A DNA stretch of 64,000 nt from Stagonosporopsis chrysanthemi (Eukaryota > Ascomycota > Dothideomycetes > Pleosporales > Didymellaceae), in contig JAFISE010000069.1 in NCBI GenBank assembly GCA_022560025.1, forward strand, positions 1-64,000, written 5' to 3'. The notes beneath the pieces were generated by a model. The model saw only the letters and a program-made list of their open reading frames with translations, was not told where the DNA came from and did not search any database. The position numbers were made by a program, and so were the translations under genes. Numbering within the stretch: position 1 is the stretch's first letter; each line of letters starts with the position of its first letter. This document shows, piece by piece, positions 54,522 through 63,127 of this stretch.

Positions 54522-54931
54522 ATGGGTTGGGGGAGGGGTGAGAGAGAGAGAGAGAGAGAGAGTATGTGCATGTGCATTTATCGGCGTTTTTTTGGGTGAT
54601 AGCTGGATGGATAGACTGGGAGAACAGGAACGGGAAAAAGCAATACCCAGATTCATTTTTTTTCAAATGGCATCTTATCATCTACTCCACTCCTTCCTCT
54701 CCTTCCTCATTAACCACACCCCAGAAACAACCACCCAAGCCCACCACCATCCAACCCTTGCTCCCGTGCTGATCTAATCACCACGAGGCCCACAATCAGG
54801 AAGCGTTCGACGACAACGCAGCAGCATGCCCCATCTCGCGCCCCCCTGCTTGAAGCTACCGCGAGGGTGGGGGGCAATCAGCAAGCCTACCTATCAAGGC
54901 TATATAAACGATTATCTCGCCTACATCTCCC
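54522..54931. other. Intergenic region with (AG)n microsatellite
   Basis: ENP1 3' flank. A perfect (AG) run of about 11 copies is at 54541-54562. A TATATAAA sequence at 54901 lies about 31 bp upstream of the 5S rRNA start, a position used by many fungal 5S genes. Confidence 0.5.
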
Positions 54932-55050
54932 ACATACGACCACAGGACACTGAATCCAGCGCTTCCCGTCCGCTCAGCGGTACTTAAGCAGTGTACCGGC
55001 GGACTAGTAGTCAGGTGGGTGACCACTGGCGAATCCCCGCTGTTGTATGT
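54932..55050 (+). rRNA. 5S ribosomal RNA gene
   Basis: About 119 bp closely similar to ascomycete 5S rRNA as I know it from Neurospora. It begins ACATACGACCACAGG, contains the conserved GCTTCCCGTCCGCTCAG and GTACTTAAGC internal promoter region, then CTAGTAG and GGTGGGTGACCACTGGCGAA, and ends CTGTTGTATGT. The ends pair as helix I (ACATACGAC with GTTGTATGT). A T run (55050-55056) serves as RNA polymerase III terminator. A TATA-like box lies about 31 bp upstream. The single dispersed location, away from an rDNA array, is usual in Pezizomycotina. Confidence 0.93.
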
Positions 55051-55056
55051 TTTTTA
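55050..55056 (+). terminator. RNA polymerase III terminator of the 5S gene
   Basis: Run of seven T residues directly at the 5S 3' end. Confidence 0.8.
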
Positions 55057-55150
55057 TTGTTTTATCTTGATTCATTTTCGGGAAAGATACTGACTGGTGC
55101 TCTTGAGTTGATGCTGGTGTGTCTGGGTACCTCCCGTTCTTATGGTAGGA

Positions 55151-56262
55151 TCACAAGTCTCCATATGCCTCCCTCAGAGAATCCCCAAGATATCCACGCG
55201 TTTTCCCTCCCCGAGAATGCGTAGATTCCTGACCAGCCAGTAGCTCTTGCACGATCCAGAGTCGACCAAAGTATGCGTTGCGCATCAGAGCGAGTATGGA
55301 CCGGTTGATGATTTGAGTATCAGCTTTGGGGTCCACGATTGCAACTTGTGCTGGTCGTAACATTGAATGCCATTGTTGAAGTCCAAGGCTGCGTGATGTG
55401 TGGACGGCGTATCTCCAGAGTCATCCCGCAGCCATACGAGCACAAAGCCACACCGCATATAGATCTTCGACATCAGACTGACTTGGCGGTTTCGCTCGTG
55501 GGTATCAGATTGATTGATTCTTATCTGATCGATCCATAAGTAGGTGCGCTCTCGGTATGTGCTGAGAAACCTGGAGAGACCCTGTGAGATCTTGAGAAAA
55601 TTGCTGTTTATGAAGATAGCTTCAGTAAGGTTCTCATTTCCCCACATATACGACAAGGCTACGTATGGTGAGGCCGTCTCCATAGTCAAAGACGACGAGA
55701 CGATAGTCCGCAGTTGATCCTTCTGTCCGACTTGGCTCTAGTAGTCGGATCTGATGTTTCCTCGGGTCGAGCGGTTGATACACGTACGGGCCGGCAACGT
55801 CCCTCGTCTCTGGACTGCCGGCCATTGACATGCCTGAGGATTTGTCGAATACAAGTCTAAGAATCCAACAAATGTAAGGCTTACAGCTGCAGAAATCGGT
55901 ATCCGGAATCTTTTGCTGCCTATCGGGGTTACTTATCACAATGCAAAAGCTCACTTCGCTGATGTCCACCAATCTCCATCCGATTCTCATCAGATTTTCA
56001 CCATAATCTCATCAGAAATAGAGATGGGCACGTCCCGTTGCGACTTGGGAAGCGAGACTGCAGGAAACACTCTCTCGGAGACTTGCTCCGCATGGTCTAA
56101 GAGCAGCGTAACTACCTTAGCTGCAGTGCACCTAGACTTCATATGGTCGCTTTTTGGGCACTGTACTTCGAGATGTTGGATAAGATGACCAAGCGGGGTT
56201 TCCAAACAGGTGACGAGACTGGCCGGACAAAAGCCGTGATTTCTGGCAGCGTTCTCCTGCAC
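55151..56262 (-). pseudogene. HET-domain gene relic with several frameshifts
   Basis: The minus strand encodes HET-domain pieces in different frames. Upstream piece: YVYQPLDPRKHQIRLLEP then DYRLVVFDY. Next frame: YVALSYMWGNENLTEA and TYLWIDQIRINQSDTHERNRQVSLMSKIY, the first blocks of the domain. Next frame: ILALMRNAYFGRLWIVQELL. Shifts occur near 55680 and 55350, and a further change of frame or stop lies near 55990. No splice signals explain the changes, and the C-terminal part is missing after about 55151. This is a decayed heterokaryon-incompatibility gene and unlikely to make protein. Confidence 0.75.
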
Positions 56263-56285
56263 AATTGTAGGGCGTGTTGAAAGGA

Positions 56286-56328
56286 GGTACTTGCCTTAGT
56301 AGCGGATCCCCGCCGTTGTATATTTTTT
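56286..56328 (+). pseudogene. Internally deleted 5S rRNA fragment
   Basis: GGTACTT, then TTAGTAG, then GGATCCCCGCCGTTGTAT followed by a T run: the middle and 3' end of 5S rRNA in order and on the same strand as the intact copy, with about 40-50 internal bases missing and several substitutions (cgaatcccc to cggatcccc). The 5' half is absent, so it should not make functional 5S rRNA. Confidence 0.6.
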
Positions 56329-56892
56329 CTTCTTCTCTTGACGTGTTGGAGAGCAGTTTATCCAGGTGTGGAAAGAAGAACTAGGCTTAGTTATGGCAGG
56401 AGAAACGGCTGCATTAGTTGCTCCAGCTCGTTTGGTGCACATCATCGTAGTAGCACATGTGAATTTTGTACAGTTGTTGTGTGTGACGTCATAACCTACA
56501 AAATGTATGCTCTCGGCGTGATGGAATCAGCAAAGGCGGTGGTAATGGAGCTGGTAGATCGGCGCACTATGCAGCGAAGACATTGCAGGTGCGGGAGAAA
56601 TGTTCACGATGCTCTCTTGGTGTTGAAGCTGTGCCCCACCTTACCCACTGACCCTTATCATGGCCCTCGTCTGCACCTTCCGTCTCCGGCTCCTGCCCCT
56701 CACCTGTCACTCCCGCGCATCTCTCCATGGCAAGGCGGCAGCGGGCAGCTCCGCCGACGGCGCGGCCATCGGATCATATTGACATGAGCGCCGGGCTCTC
56801 GTATCTTGTCTTTTGAACTACCGTATCTGTGCCAATTGCACTTCAAATAGTCCCCTGCGCACGCTGAGACTGCACGCGACACCGAGCTCACG
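56329..56892. other. Intergenic region before the oxygenase gene
   Basis: About 560 bp without a recognisable gene. The plus-strand frame at 56338-56787 has no family resemblance. Confidence 0.35.
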
Positions 56893-58029
56893 ATGGCGAA
56901 CATCAACTCCAGCCAGGCCGTTGCGCAGGACGATTTGGTCATCCCGGTATGGATGGAGGCTTGCTCTCCCAACTGCCTCCTCGTCTGACATGTATGTGCT
57001 AGCTGATTGACTTCGGCGCGTTCCTCTCCGGGGACCCGGCCACCAAGAAAGCCACCGCGCAGGCCGTCCTCGCGGGCTTCCAGGACGCAGGCTTCATCTA
57101 CCTCAAAAACCACGGCATCTCCCCCGCGACCGTCTCGAATGCCTTCTCCCGCAGCGCCGCGTTCTTCGCGCGCCCCCAGGACCAGAAAGATGCCATGGCG
57201 TGGTACTCCGCAGCTGCCAACCGCGGATACGTAGCGCAGGGCCGCGAGAAGCTGGTCCCGCTGGATGAGACGGGCACGGAGGAGGAGCTGCGTAAGACGG
57301 TGCCGGATCTGAAGGAGTCGCTGGAGATTGGGCGCGACGATCAGCCAGACACGCCCAATATGTGGCCGAGTGGTGACGAGGCGGCGAAGGAGTTCAAGCA
57401 AGACATGCTGAGCTTTTTTGAGACGTGCAAGGGGCTGCATATGCAGGTCATGCGCGCCATTGCGCTGGGCATGGGAATTGAGGAGAGCTGGTTTGATGGG
57501 TTTACGGATGCGGGTGACAATACGCTGCGGTTGCTGCACTACCCTGGCGTGTCGAAGTCAGTGTTCAAGAGGACCGATGGCCAACTCCAGGTCAGAGCGG
57601 GGGAGCACAGCGACTACGGTAAGCTCTAAGTCTTGTTCGAGAATGAAGTCTAGCTGACTTGACACAGGCTCCATCACCCTGCTCTTCCAGGACAAGCGCG
57701 GTGGTCTTCAAGTGCGCTCACCCAAGGGGACTTTCGTCAACGCCACGCCCATCGAAGGCACGATTGTTGTCAACGCCGGCGATCTGCTCGCCCAATGGTC
57801 CAACGACACGATCAAGTCGACAAAGCACCGTGTGGTCGAGCCGCCTCCGCAGGCAGAAGACGACGGCACAGAAAGCTATCCCGCGCGATACTCGATAGCC
57901 TACTTCTGCAACCCCAACTACGATCGCATGATCAAGGCCATTCCGGGGACGTTTGAGGAGGCGGGGAGAAAGTACCAGGACGTGCAGAGCGGGGAGTATA
58001 TCATTGGGAGGCTGACAGCAACATATTGA
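56893..58029 (+). CDS. 2-oxoglutarate/Fe(II)-dependent dioxygenase (isopenicillin N synthase-like)
   Basis: Three exons, 56893-56946, 57003-57618 and 57668-58029, with 56- and 49-bp introns, 343 aa. The N-terminal DIOX_N domain starts with VIPLIDFGAFLSGDP and contains DAGFIYLKNHGIS. The jelly-roll core has the iron ligands His220 and Asp222 (GEHSDYGSITLLFQD) and His277 (KSTKHRVVEPP), and the 2-oxoglutarate-binding Arg297-x-Ser299 (ARYSIAYF). These are complete, so it should be active. Fungal homologues act on varied small molecules, in primary and secondary metabolism; the substrate is unknown. It is cytosolic, with no targeting signal. Confidence 0.9.
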
Positions 58030-58515
58030 GTCTGATCAGGCGAGTGCCTGCTGTTGTTATGACGTGCACAGATTCACTGCGAGTTCGACCGTGCCTGAGC
58101 TTCCTCTTCAAAATTAGGCAGACAAGCTGCTCCTGTGTAGGTGAAGCGCGCTCTGAGCAAACAATAACATTCTACAAAAAGTTCTCTACGCCTGACGTGA
58201 GAGATTTGAGGGCTTCAATACACTCTACACACCAGATCTTCTTGACGATTATCACAGTTGACACTGATAGACTACCGTACAGCACCGCAAAACCCATACT
58301 TGGATCTAACTATCAGCACAGAGCCCTCGAAGACCAAGTTGAATGCGGCCTCCCAAGCGAACAGTCTCTTTCACTCGAAGACTCCCGCAGCCCTGACTCC
58401 AACCGCATGACAACCGCAAACTTTCACTCGAGCAACCACCAACTCTTGCATGACCACCCTGCTGACTACATCAAACCCACCCTCCTCACATCCTCACTCC
58501 ACTACACCGCCTGCC
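58030..58515. other. Intergenic region
   Basis: About 490 bp between the oxygenase stop and the kinase-like start. An ATG in frame with the kinase-like gene is at 58450. No other gene seen. Confidence 0.35.
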
Positions 58516-59469
58516 ATGGACGAATACCCCGAAGGCCCTGAAGGCTACATCCCCATCGCCGAAGCCGGCCGCGGCGTAACCTCTCGTGTGTACTACTGCC
58601 TCCCCCACCGCGCCGTCGCAATGGTAACCAACAACGGCGCGATTGCCCTAACCCCCAGCACCCCCGGCTTCAGCGGCCTCAAACGCTCCATCGTCGCCGT
58701 GAAGCTATCCCCCGCACGCCTGCTAATCGAGCGCGAAGTCCTTGCCCTGCGCGCAATCACCCGCTGCTGCACCGCCCCCTCCGCCGCTACCATGGCCCGC
58801 CGCTTCCTCTTCCCCCGCGCATCCGGCCCCTGCGGCCCCGCCGGTAAGTGCTCCTACATTGCGCTCCCCGCCGTCGTCCCCGCCGTCACGCTGCAGGACG
58901 TGCTGCGCGCGTGTGCGCCCGCGACGCCGCCGCCGCCGCCCGTGGCCCTGGTCTACCACGTCTTCCTGTCGCTGGTCGGCGCGGTGCTCTTCCTGCGCGA
59001 CGCCGTGCAGTGGGCGCACAACGATATCAAGCCCGACAATGTCCTGTGCCGCCTGCACGACACCAGTCCCCACGGCTTCCCCGAGCTGCTGCTCGTTGAC
59101 CTCGCCATGGGTTATCCGGTCGCGACGTTCAAGAACGACTCCGGGGATGCGAAGAATGTGCTTAGTTTGGTGAGGGAGTTTGCGGTCCGCGCTGGTGAGG
59201 GTGAGGGGGATGCACAGTGGGGCGCGTTTCGCCGCATGCTGGATGGCGAGATGAATCGCGATCGGTGGCAGGTTGATGGCGAGATGGGGCGGATTTGGGG
59301 GGCTTGGGAGGGGATGGCGGCGGAGAAGAGGGAGGAGGCGGGTGAGGGCGAGGTGCAGAGGGTGAGGGAGTTGTGGGAGAGGGCGGCGGAGGGGAAGGAG
59401 GTTACGGATGAGATGGTGGTGAGCGCTGTGCGGGGTTGGAAGGAAGAGGCGAGCGGGTGGTTGAGGTAG
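58516..59469 (+). CDS. Divergent protein kinase-like protein
   Basis: Single-exon 317-aa protein from ATG 58516 (tgccATGGa context; an in-frame ATG at 58450 would add 22 low-complexity residues). Kinase elements are present in order: glycine-loop-like AEAGRGVTSR (16-25), VAIK-type VAVK with Lys63, alpha-C Glu73 (LIEREV), catalytic loop WAHNDIKPDNVLC (His168, Asp170, Lys172, Asn175) and DLA in place of DFG (Asp195). All residues for phosphotransfer remain, so activity is possible, but the domain is short and lacks a normal activation segment and C-lobe. The C-terminal 100 residues are Glu/Gly/Arg-rich. No named kinase group is recognised. Confidence 0.72.
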   Translation: MDEYPEGPEGYIPIAEAGRGVTSRVYYCLPHRAVAMVTNNGAIALTPSTPGFSGLKRSIVAVKLSPARLLIEREVLALRAITRCCTAPSAATMARRFLFPRASGPCGPAGKCSYIALPAVVPAVTLQDVLRACAPATPPPPPVALVYHVFLSLVGAVLFLRDAVQWAHNDIKPDNVLCRLHDTSPHGFPELLLVDLAMGYPVATFKNDSGDAKNVLSLVREFAVRAGEGEGDAQWGAFRRMLDGEMNRDRWQVDGEMGRIWGAWEGMAAEKREEAGEGEVQRVRELWERAAEGKEVTDEMVVSAVRGWKEEASGWLR

Positions 59470-59954
59470 GTGAGGTACTACGGGTTTTACTTCTGCTGTC
59501 TTGGCTTGGGGGTTGATAGTTCGACAACTCTAGAATACAGGGTAATTGAGATTCGTTCTTTCGGAGGCGTGATGATGGATGAGGAATCCGAGTCATAGTG
59601 AATCTCTAACGGCCTAACAGCCTTCTCGCTTATGGAGGAGCTCGTCTCTGTTGAGCAGTCGTTGGCAAGCACCATGGAACTCTCTGCTGGCCACAGTTAG
59701 TGCGTATGACTACTGAAGAGCTGATTTTGACTTTCATAGACCTATACACAGCGAGTAGCATATATATCGCTTCAGCGAAAATAGATTTGTTCAAAAGGTT
59801 GTAGGTGTCAGGCCATAGTGTTCTGTCGTTTGTAGACGCTCAACATGAATGAGCATCCCAGATAGGCTTAGCGGCACCTCGCTTGCACCAGTCACGCCTC
59901 TGTGCCTCACCCACGCATGGCTCTCATGCACGACTCGAGTCTGCCGGCGGCCGT
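59470..59954. other. Intergenic region before the Mod5-like gene
   Basis: About 485 bp with no supported gene. A minus-strand frame over 59402-59596 is a shadow. Confidence 0.35.
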
Positions 59955-61512
59955 ATGCTTCGTCTCGGCAGACTCTACAGCAACCTCAAGATGGCGCCAG
60001 CGCCGACTCAGCCTCTGATAGCCATTGTGGGCGCAACAGGCACGGGCAAATCTGATGTAAAATTCCACTTCGCACGCTTAGACATGCAATGCTGATCATG
60101 ACGTGTAGCTGGCTGTTGAGCTGGCATGCAGATTTGATGGCGAGATCATCAATGGGGATGCAATGCAGCTCTACCATGGCTTGCCGGTTATCACTAATAA
60201 GATTACTGAGGACGAAAGGAGAGGGATACCGCATCACCTGCTGGGCTGCATTGGGCTTGAGCAAGAGACGTGGACAGTTGGCAAGTTCGTGAGCAATGCT
60301 CTGGGTGTAGTGAGTGTGTAGTGCGCAAGACTGCTTGTTGTGTGCTGACTTGGCTAGATCGAGGAGATCCGAAGCCGGGGCAAGCTTCCCATACTCGTGG
60401 GAGGCACACATTATTACACGCAGTCGCTGCTATTTAAAGACGCGTTGTCGAAAGAGCCTGCTCTAAATCTAAATGAGAACAGCGAGCATTTTCCCATCTT
60501 GGACGAGCCGACTAGCGTTATCCTGGAGAAGCTGAAGGAAGTCGACCCCGTGATGGCGGACAGGTGGCATCCGAATGAGAGCAGGAAGATTCAACGGTCG
60601 CTGGAAATCTACCTGAGGACTGGAAAGCCAGCTTCGCAAGTCTACGATGAGCAACGCATCAAGCGGGAGATCGAACAGAGTGCTGCGAATGACGACGCAA
60701 CCGAAAGCAGCACTGGCTTCCGCTCCCCTACCTTGTTGTTCTGGGTGCATGCCAATAGAGATGTTCTGTATCCACGCCTCGATGGCCGCGTCGACAAGAT
60801 GCTGGCTAAAGGCCTCCTGGCCGAAGTCGACGAGTTGACACGCTTCCGGACCGACTACGAGACACGCACAGGAACGGATGTAGACCAAAGTCGCGGAATC
60901 TGGGTTTCGATAGGCTACAAGGAGTTTCTCGGCTACCAGAGTGCGCTCGCCGACAGCGAGATAGCACCAGCAGAGCTTGAGAAGCAGAAACTTGCGGCCA
61001 TCGAAACAACGCAAGCCGCGACGCGTCAGTATGCCAACCGCCAAGCTAGATGGATCAGGATCAAGCTTCTCAACGCCCTGTTTGGCGCGGGCTACAAAAG
61101 CAACATGTTCCTCCTTGACGGCAGCGACCTCGCGAAATGGGAGGAACACGTTACCCAGCCAGCAATCACCATCACCAGCGACTTCCTGGCGGGTCAGCCT
61201 CTCCCAGACCCAAGCGCACTATCCGCAGCCGCTGCAGAGAACCTGGAGCCAAAGCGCGGCTACGATCTCGGGCAGCGTCCTGACCTGTGGCAAAAGAAGG
61301 TCTGCGAGACGTGCGGAACCGTCTCCATCACCGAGAACGACTGGAAGCTGCACGGCCAGAGTCGCTCACATAGGCGAGCTGTCGGGATCAAGAAGAAACA
61401 GGCAAACGCCAGAGCTCGTGCGCCCAGGGATCTCAGTGCGCTGCAGGCTGATGTGGTGGATGTCCTGGAGACGTATCTTGATGGTCAGCCGCGCGAAGAC
61501 TCTCAGGCTTGA
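59955..61512 (+). CDS. MOD5: tRNA dimethylallyltransferase (isopentenyltransferase)
   Basis: Three exons, 59955-60056, 60109-60309 and 60358-61512, with 52- and 48-bp introns, 485 aa. It transfers dimethylallyl to N6 of A37 in tRNAs reading UNN codons. The P-loop GATGTGKSD is split from LAVELACRFDGEIINGDAMQLY by intron 1; LVGGTHYYTQSLLF and HPNESRKIQRSLEIYLRTG follow. A C-terminal zinc finger (CETCGTVSITENDWKLHGQSRSH, Cys-x2-Cys...His...His) is the matrin/U1-type finger of eukaryotic members. The first 12 residues (MLRLGRLYSNLK) are basic and resemble a mitochondrial presequence; Met13 (59991) could start a cytosolic/nuclear form, as in yeast Mod5. The symbol follows yeast. Confidence 0.93.
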
Positions 61513-61840
61513 GGCTGGCGAGTCGCCACATCCAGATTCGCGGGAATCGAATGGAAACTACCCGACTTTACCACTGCTCGTCAACGTTTGGGTATTCTCG
61601 ATTGCTATGCACAAAGAAACATATCGTGGGATTACCTGATTGGGAAGTGAATAGGTTGGCCTTGGCAGACCACCGCCTATGTCCTTCACTCAAACCGCGA
61701 AAAAACATGTTTGACGAGAAGACGCTTCCAATTGCTCATCGCAGTTGCAGAAAGTCGCAGACTTGAAGACATCAGTACAATTGCGTCCAGCACAAACCAC
61801 CAACCTCCACGTCAGACAAGAGTATCCCAACTCCGACGGC
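61513..61840. other. Intergenic region before the UstYa-like gene
   Basis: About 330 bp, promoter of the UstYa-like gene and 3' end of the Mod5-like gene. Nothing else seen. Confidence 0.4.
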
Positions 61841-62651
61841 ATGCCTTTCAAGTACGGCAAAGTAGGCAGCGAAAGATCCACCGACGATGACCAGCACCCC
61901 GGACCTGACCGAGTCACGTTCTGGAGTCGCACCTGCAACCTAACCAGCAAGCTACGCTGGCCGACAACCTTCTTCCTGCTCCTCATCATCTTCGCAGCCC
62001 AGATCCAGATCCTGCACAAACAGCCCTCTCCCCACCCCATCGGCAGCGAAATCAACGGCCTGGTACCAACCTGCAAGCCCCCCTCCCTCCCCACACCTCC
62101 CCACCCTTCCACTCTAACACCCCACAGTCTCCTCCTCGCAAAAGAAATTCCTCAAAGACCCGCGCTACACCTCCGACCACCGCACCCCCGCCTCCCTCGC
62201 TAGCACAAAAGCCGCCTGGCACGCCCTCGCCCCCAAAGGCGGCGGCTTCCTGCAGATCCCCTCGCACGCAGACTACACCCTCCCGCCGCCCATGCACTTC
62301 GACGAGTTCCCCGTGCTGCGCGGCAAGGACACGTACGTGCTCGCCGTTTTCCACCAGATGCACTGCCTCGCGCACATGCAGGCGTTCATGGACGTGCTGG
62401 CGCTGCAGATGCGCGCGGGCAATACGACGCTGGATGAGCGCGGGTTCGTGCATAATGACCATTGTTTTAATTATCTGAGAAACGCGGTTATGTGTACGGC
62501 GGATACGACGCTCGAGGGTCAGATTCAGGGCGAGGGGTGGGATGGCGAGGCGGGAACGGATGGCACGGGGGCGTTGCATGTGTGTAAGGATTGGGATGAG
62601 GTGGTGGCGTGGGCGGAGAGGAATCGGTTGTATGATCTTGCGCATTTGTGA
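61841..62651 (+). CDS. UstYa-family (DUF3328) protein
   Basis: Two exons, 61841-62072 and 62128-62651, 251 aa. A single membrane segment (WPTTFFLLLIIFAAQIQIL) follows a short N-tail, so the rest is probably lumenal. The two HxxHC motifs that define the family are present: HQMHC, and HNDHC about 75 residues later in sequence order near the C-terminus, each thought to bind metal. Family members act as oxidases or cyclases in ribosomally made peptide pathways such as ustiloxin, and in other secondary metabolism. The 55-bp intron seems to be GC-AG (GCAAGC donor at 62073), giving PIGSEINGLVPTF at the junction, as family members have. No precursor peptide gene or second UstY gene was found within the window. 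Confidence 0.85.
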
Positions 62652-63127
62652 GGGGTAGGGTTGGGGGTGGTGGAGGTGCTGCAGATGCGTGAAAGTGTGT
62701 TGGTTGTGTCTGTGAGACTGTAAAGCTGTGTAGGGTCAGTGTAGCATGATCATGAGTTCTTTTTATGCATCAAAACCTCGAGTATAAAGAGTGACTGTGG
62801 TGAGATTTTCTGATGCTATCGAATGACGAATGTGAGGAAGAAAATTGCTACGATGATAAAAAGAGAACCAAGATAATGCCTCATCGGTCGGTAAAGCAGT
62901 GGACTTTGGAAAGGACCAGAGTCATACGCTCAGCTTGAGAAGCACGTCGACGAGAATAAAACGACCAGTGAAAAAGAAGGCATGACCAAAGAGCAGAGCG
63001 GAACCGCAGAGAGAAAAGAAAAATAAGAAAATGAAGCAGCAGACCGTAGAAGGAGAACGCCGAAAGGAAAGAAACAAAAGAGAAGGGGAAAAGAAAAGCC
63101 ATCACCTCGCACCATCCCCACCACGCC
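62652..63127. other. Convergent intergenic region
   Basis: About 475 bp between the stop of the UstYa-like gene (plus) and the final stop of the Argonaute frame (minus). Purine-rich on the plus strand at 62940-63100. No gene supported. Confidence 0.4.

Noticed and set aside
53637..54656. 339-codon minus-strand frame opposite ENP1
   Set aside because: Antisense shadow of bystin; no family similarity.
56893..62651. RiPP cluster made of the dioxygenase and UstYa-like gene
   Set aside because: Housekeeping Mod5 and a kinase-like gene lie between them, and no precursor with repeated Kex2 sites is visible.
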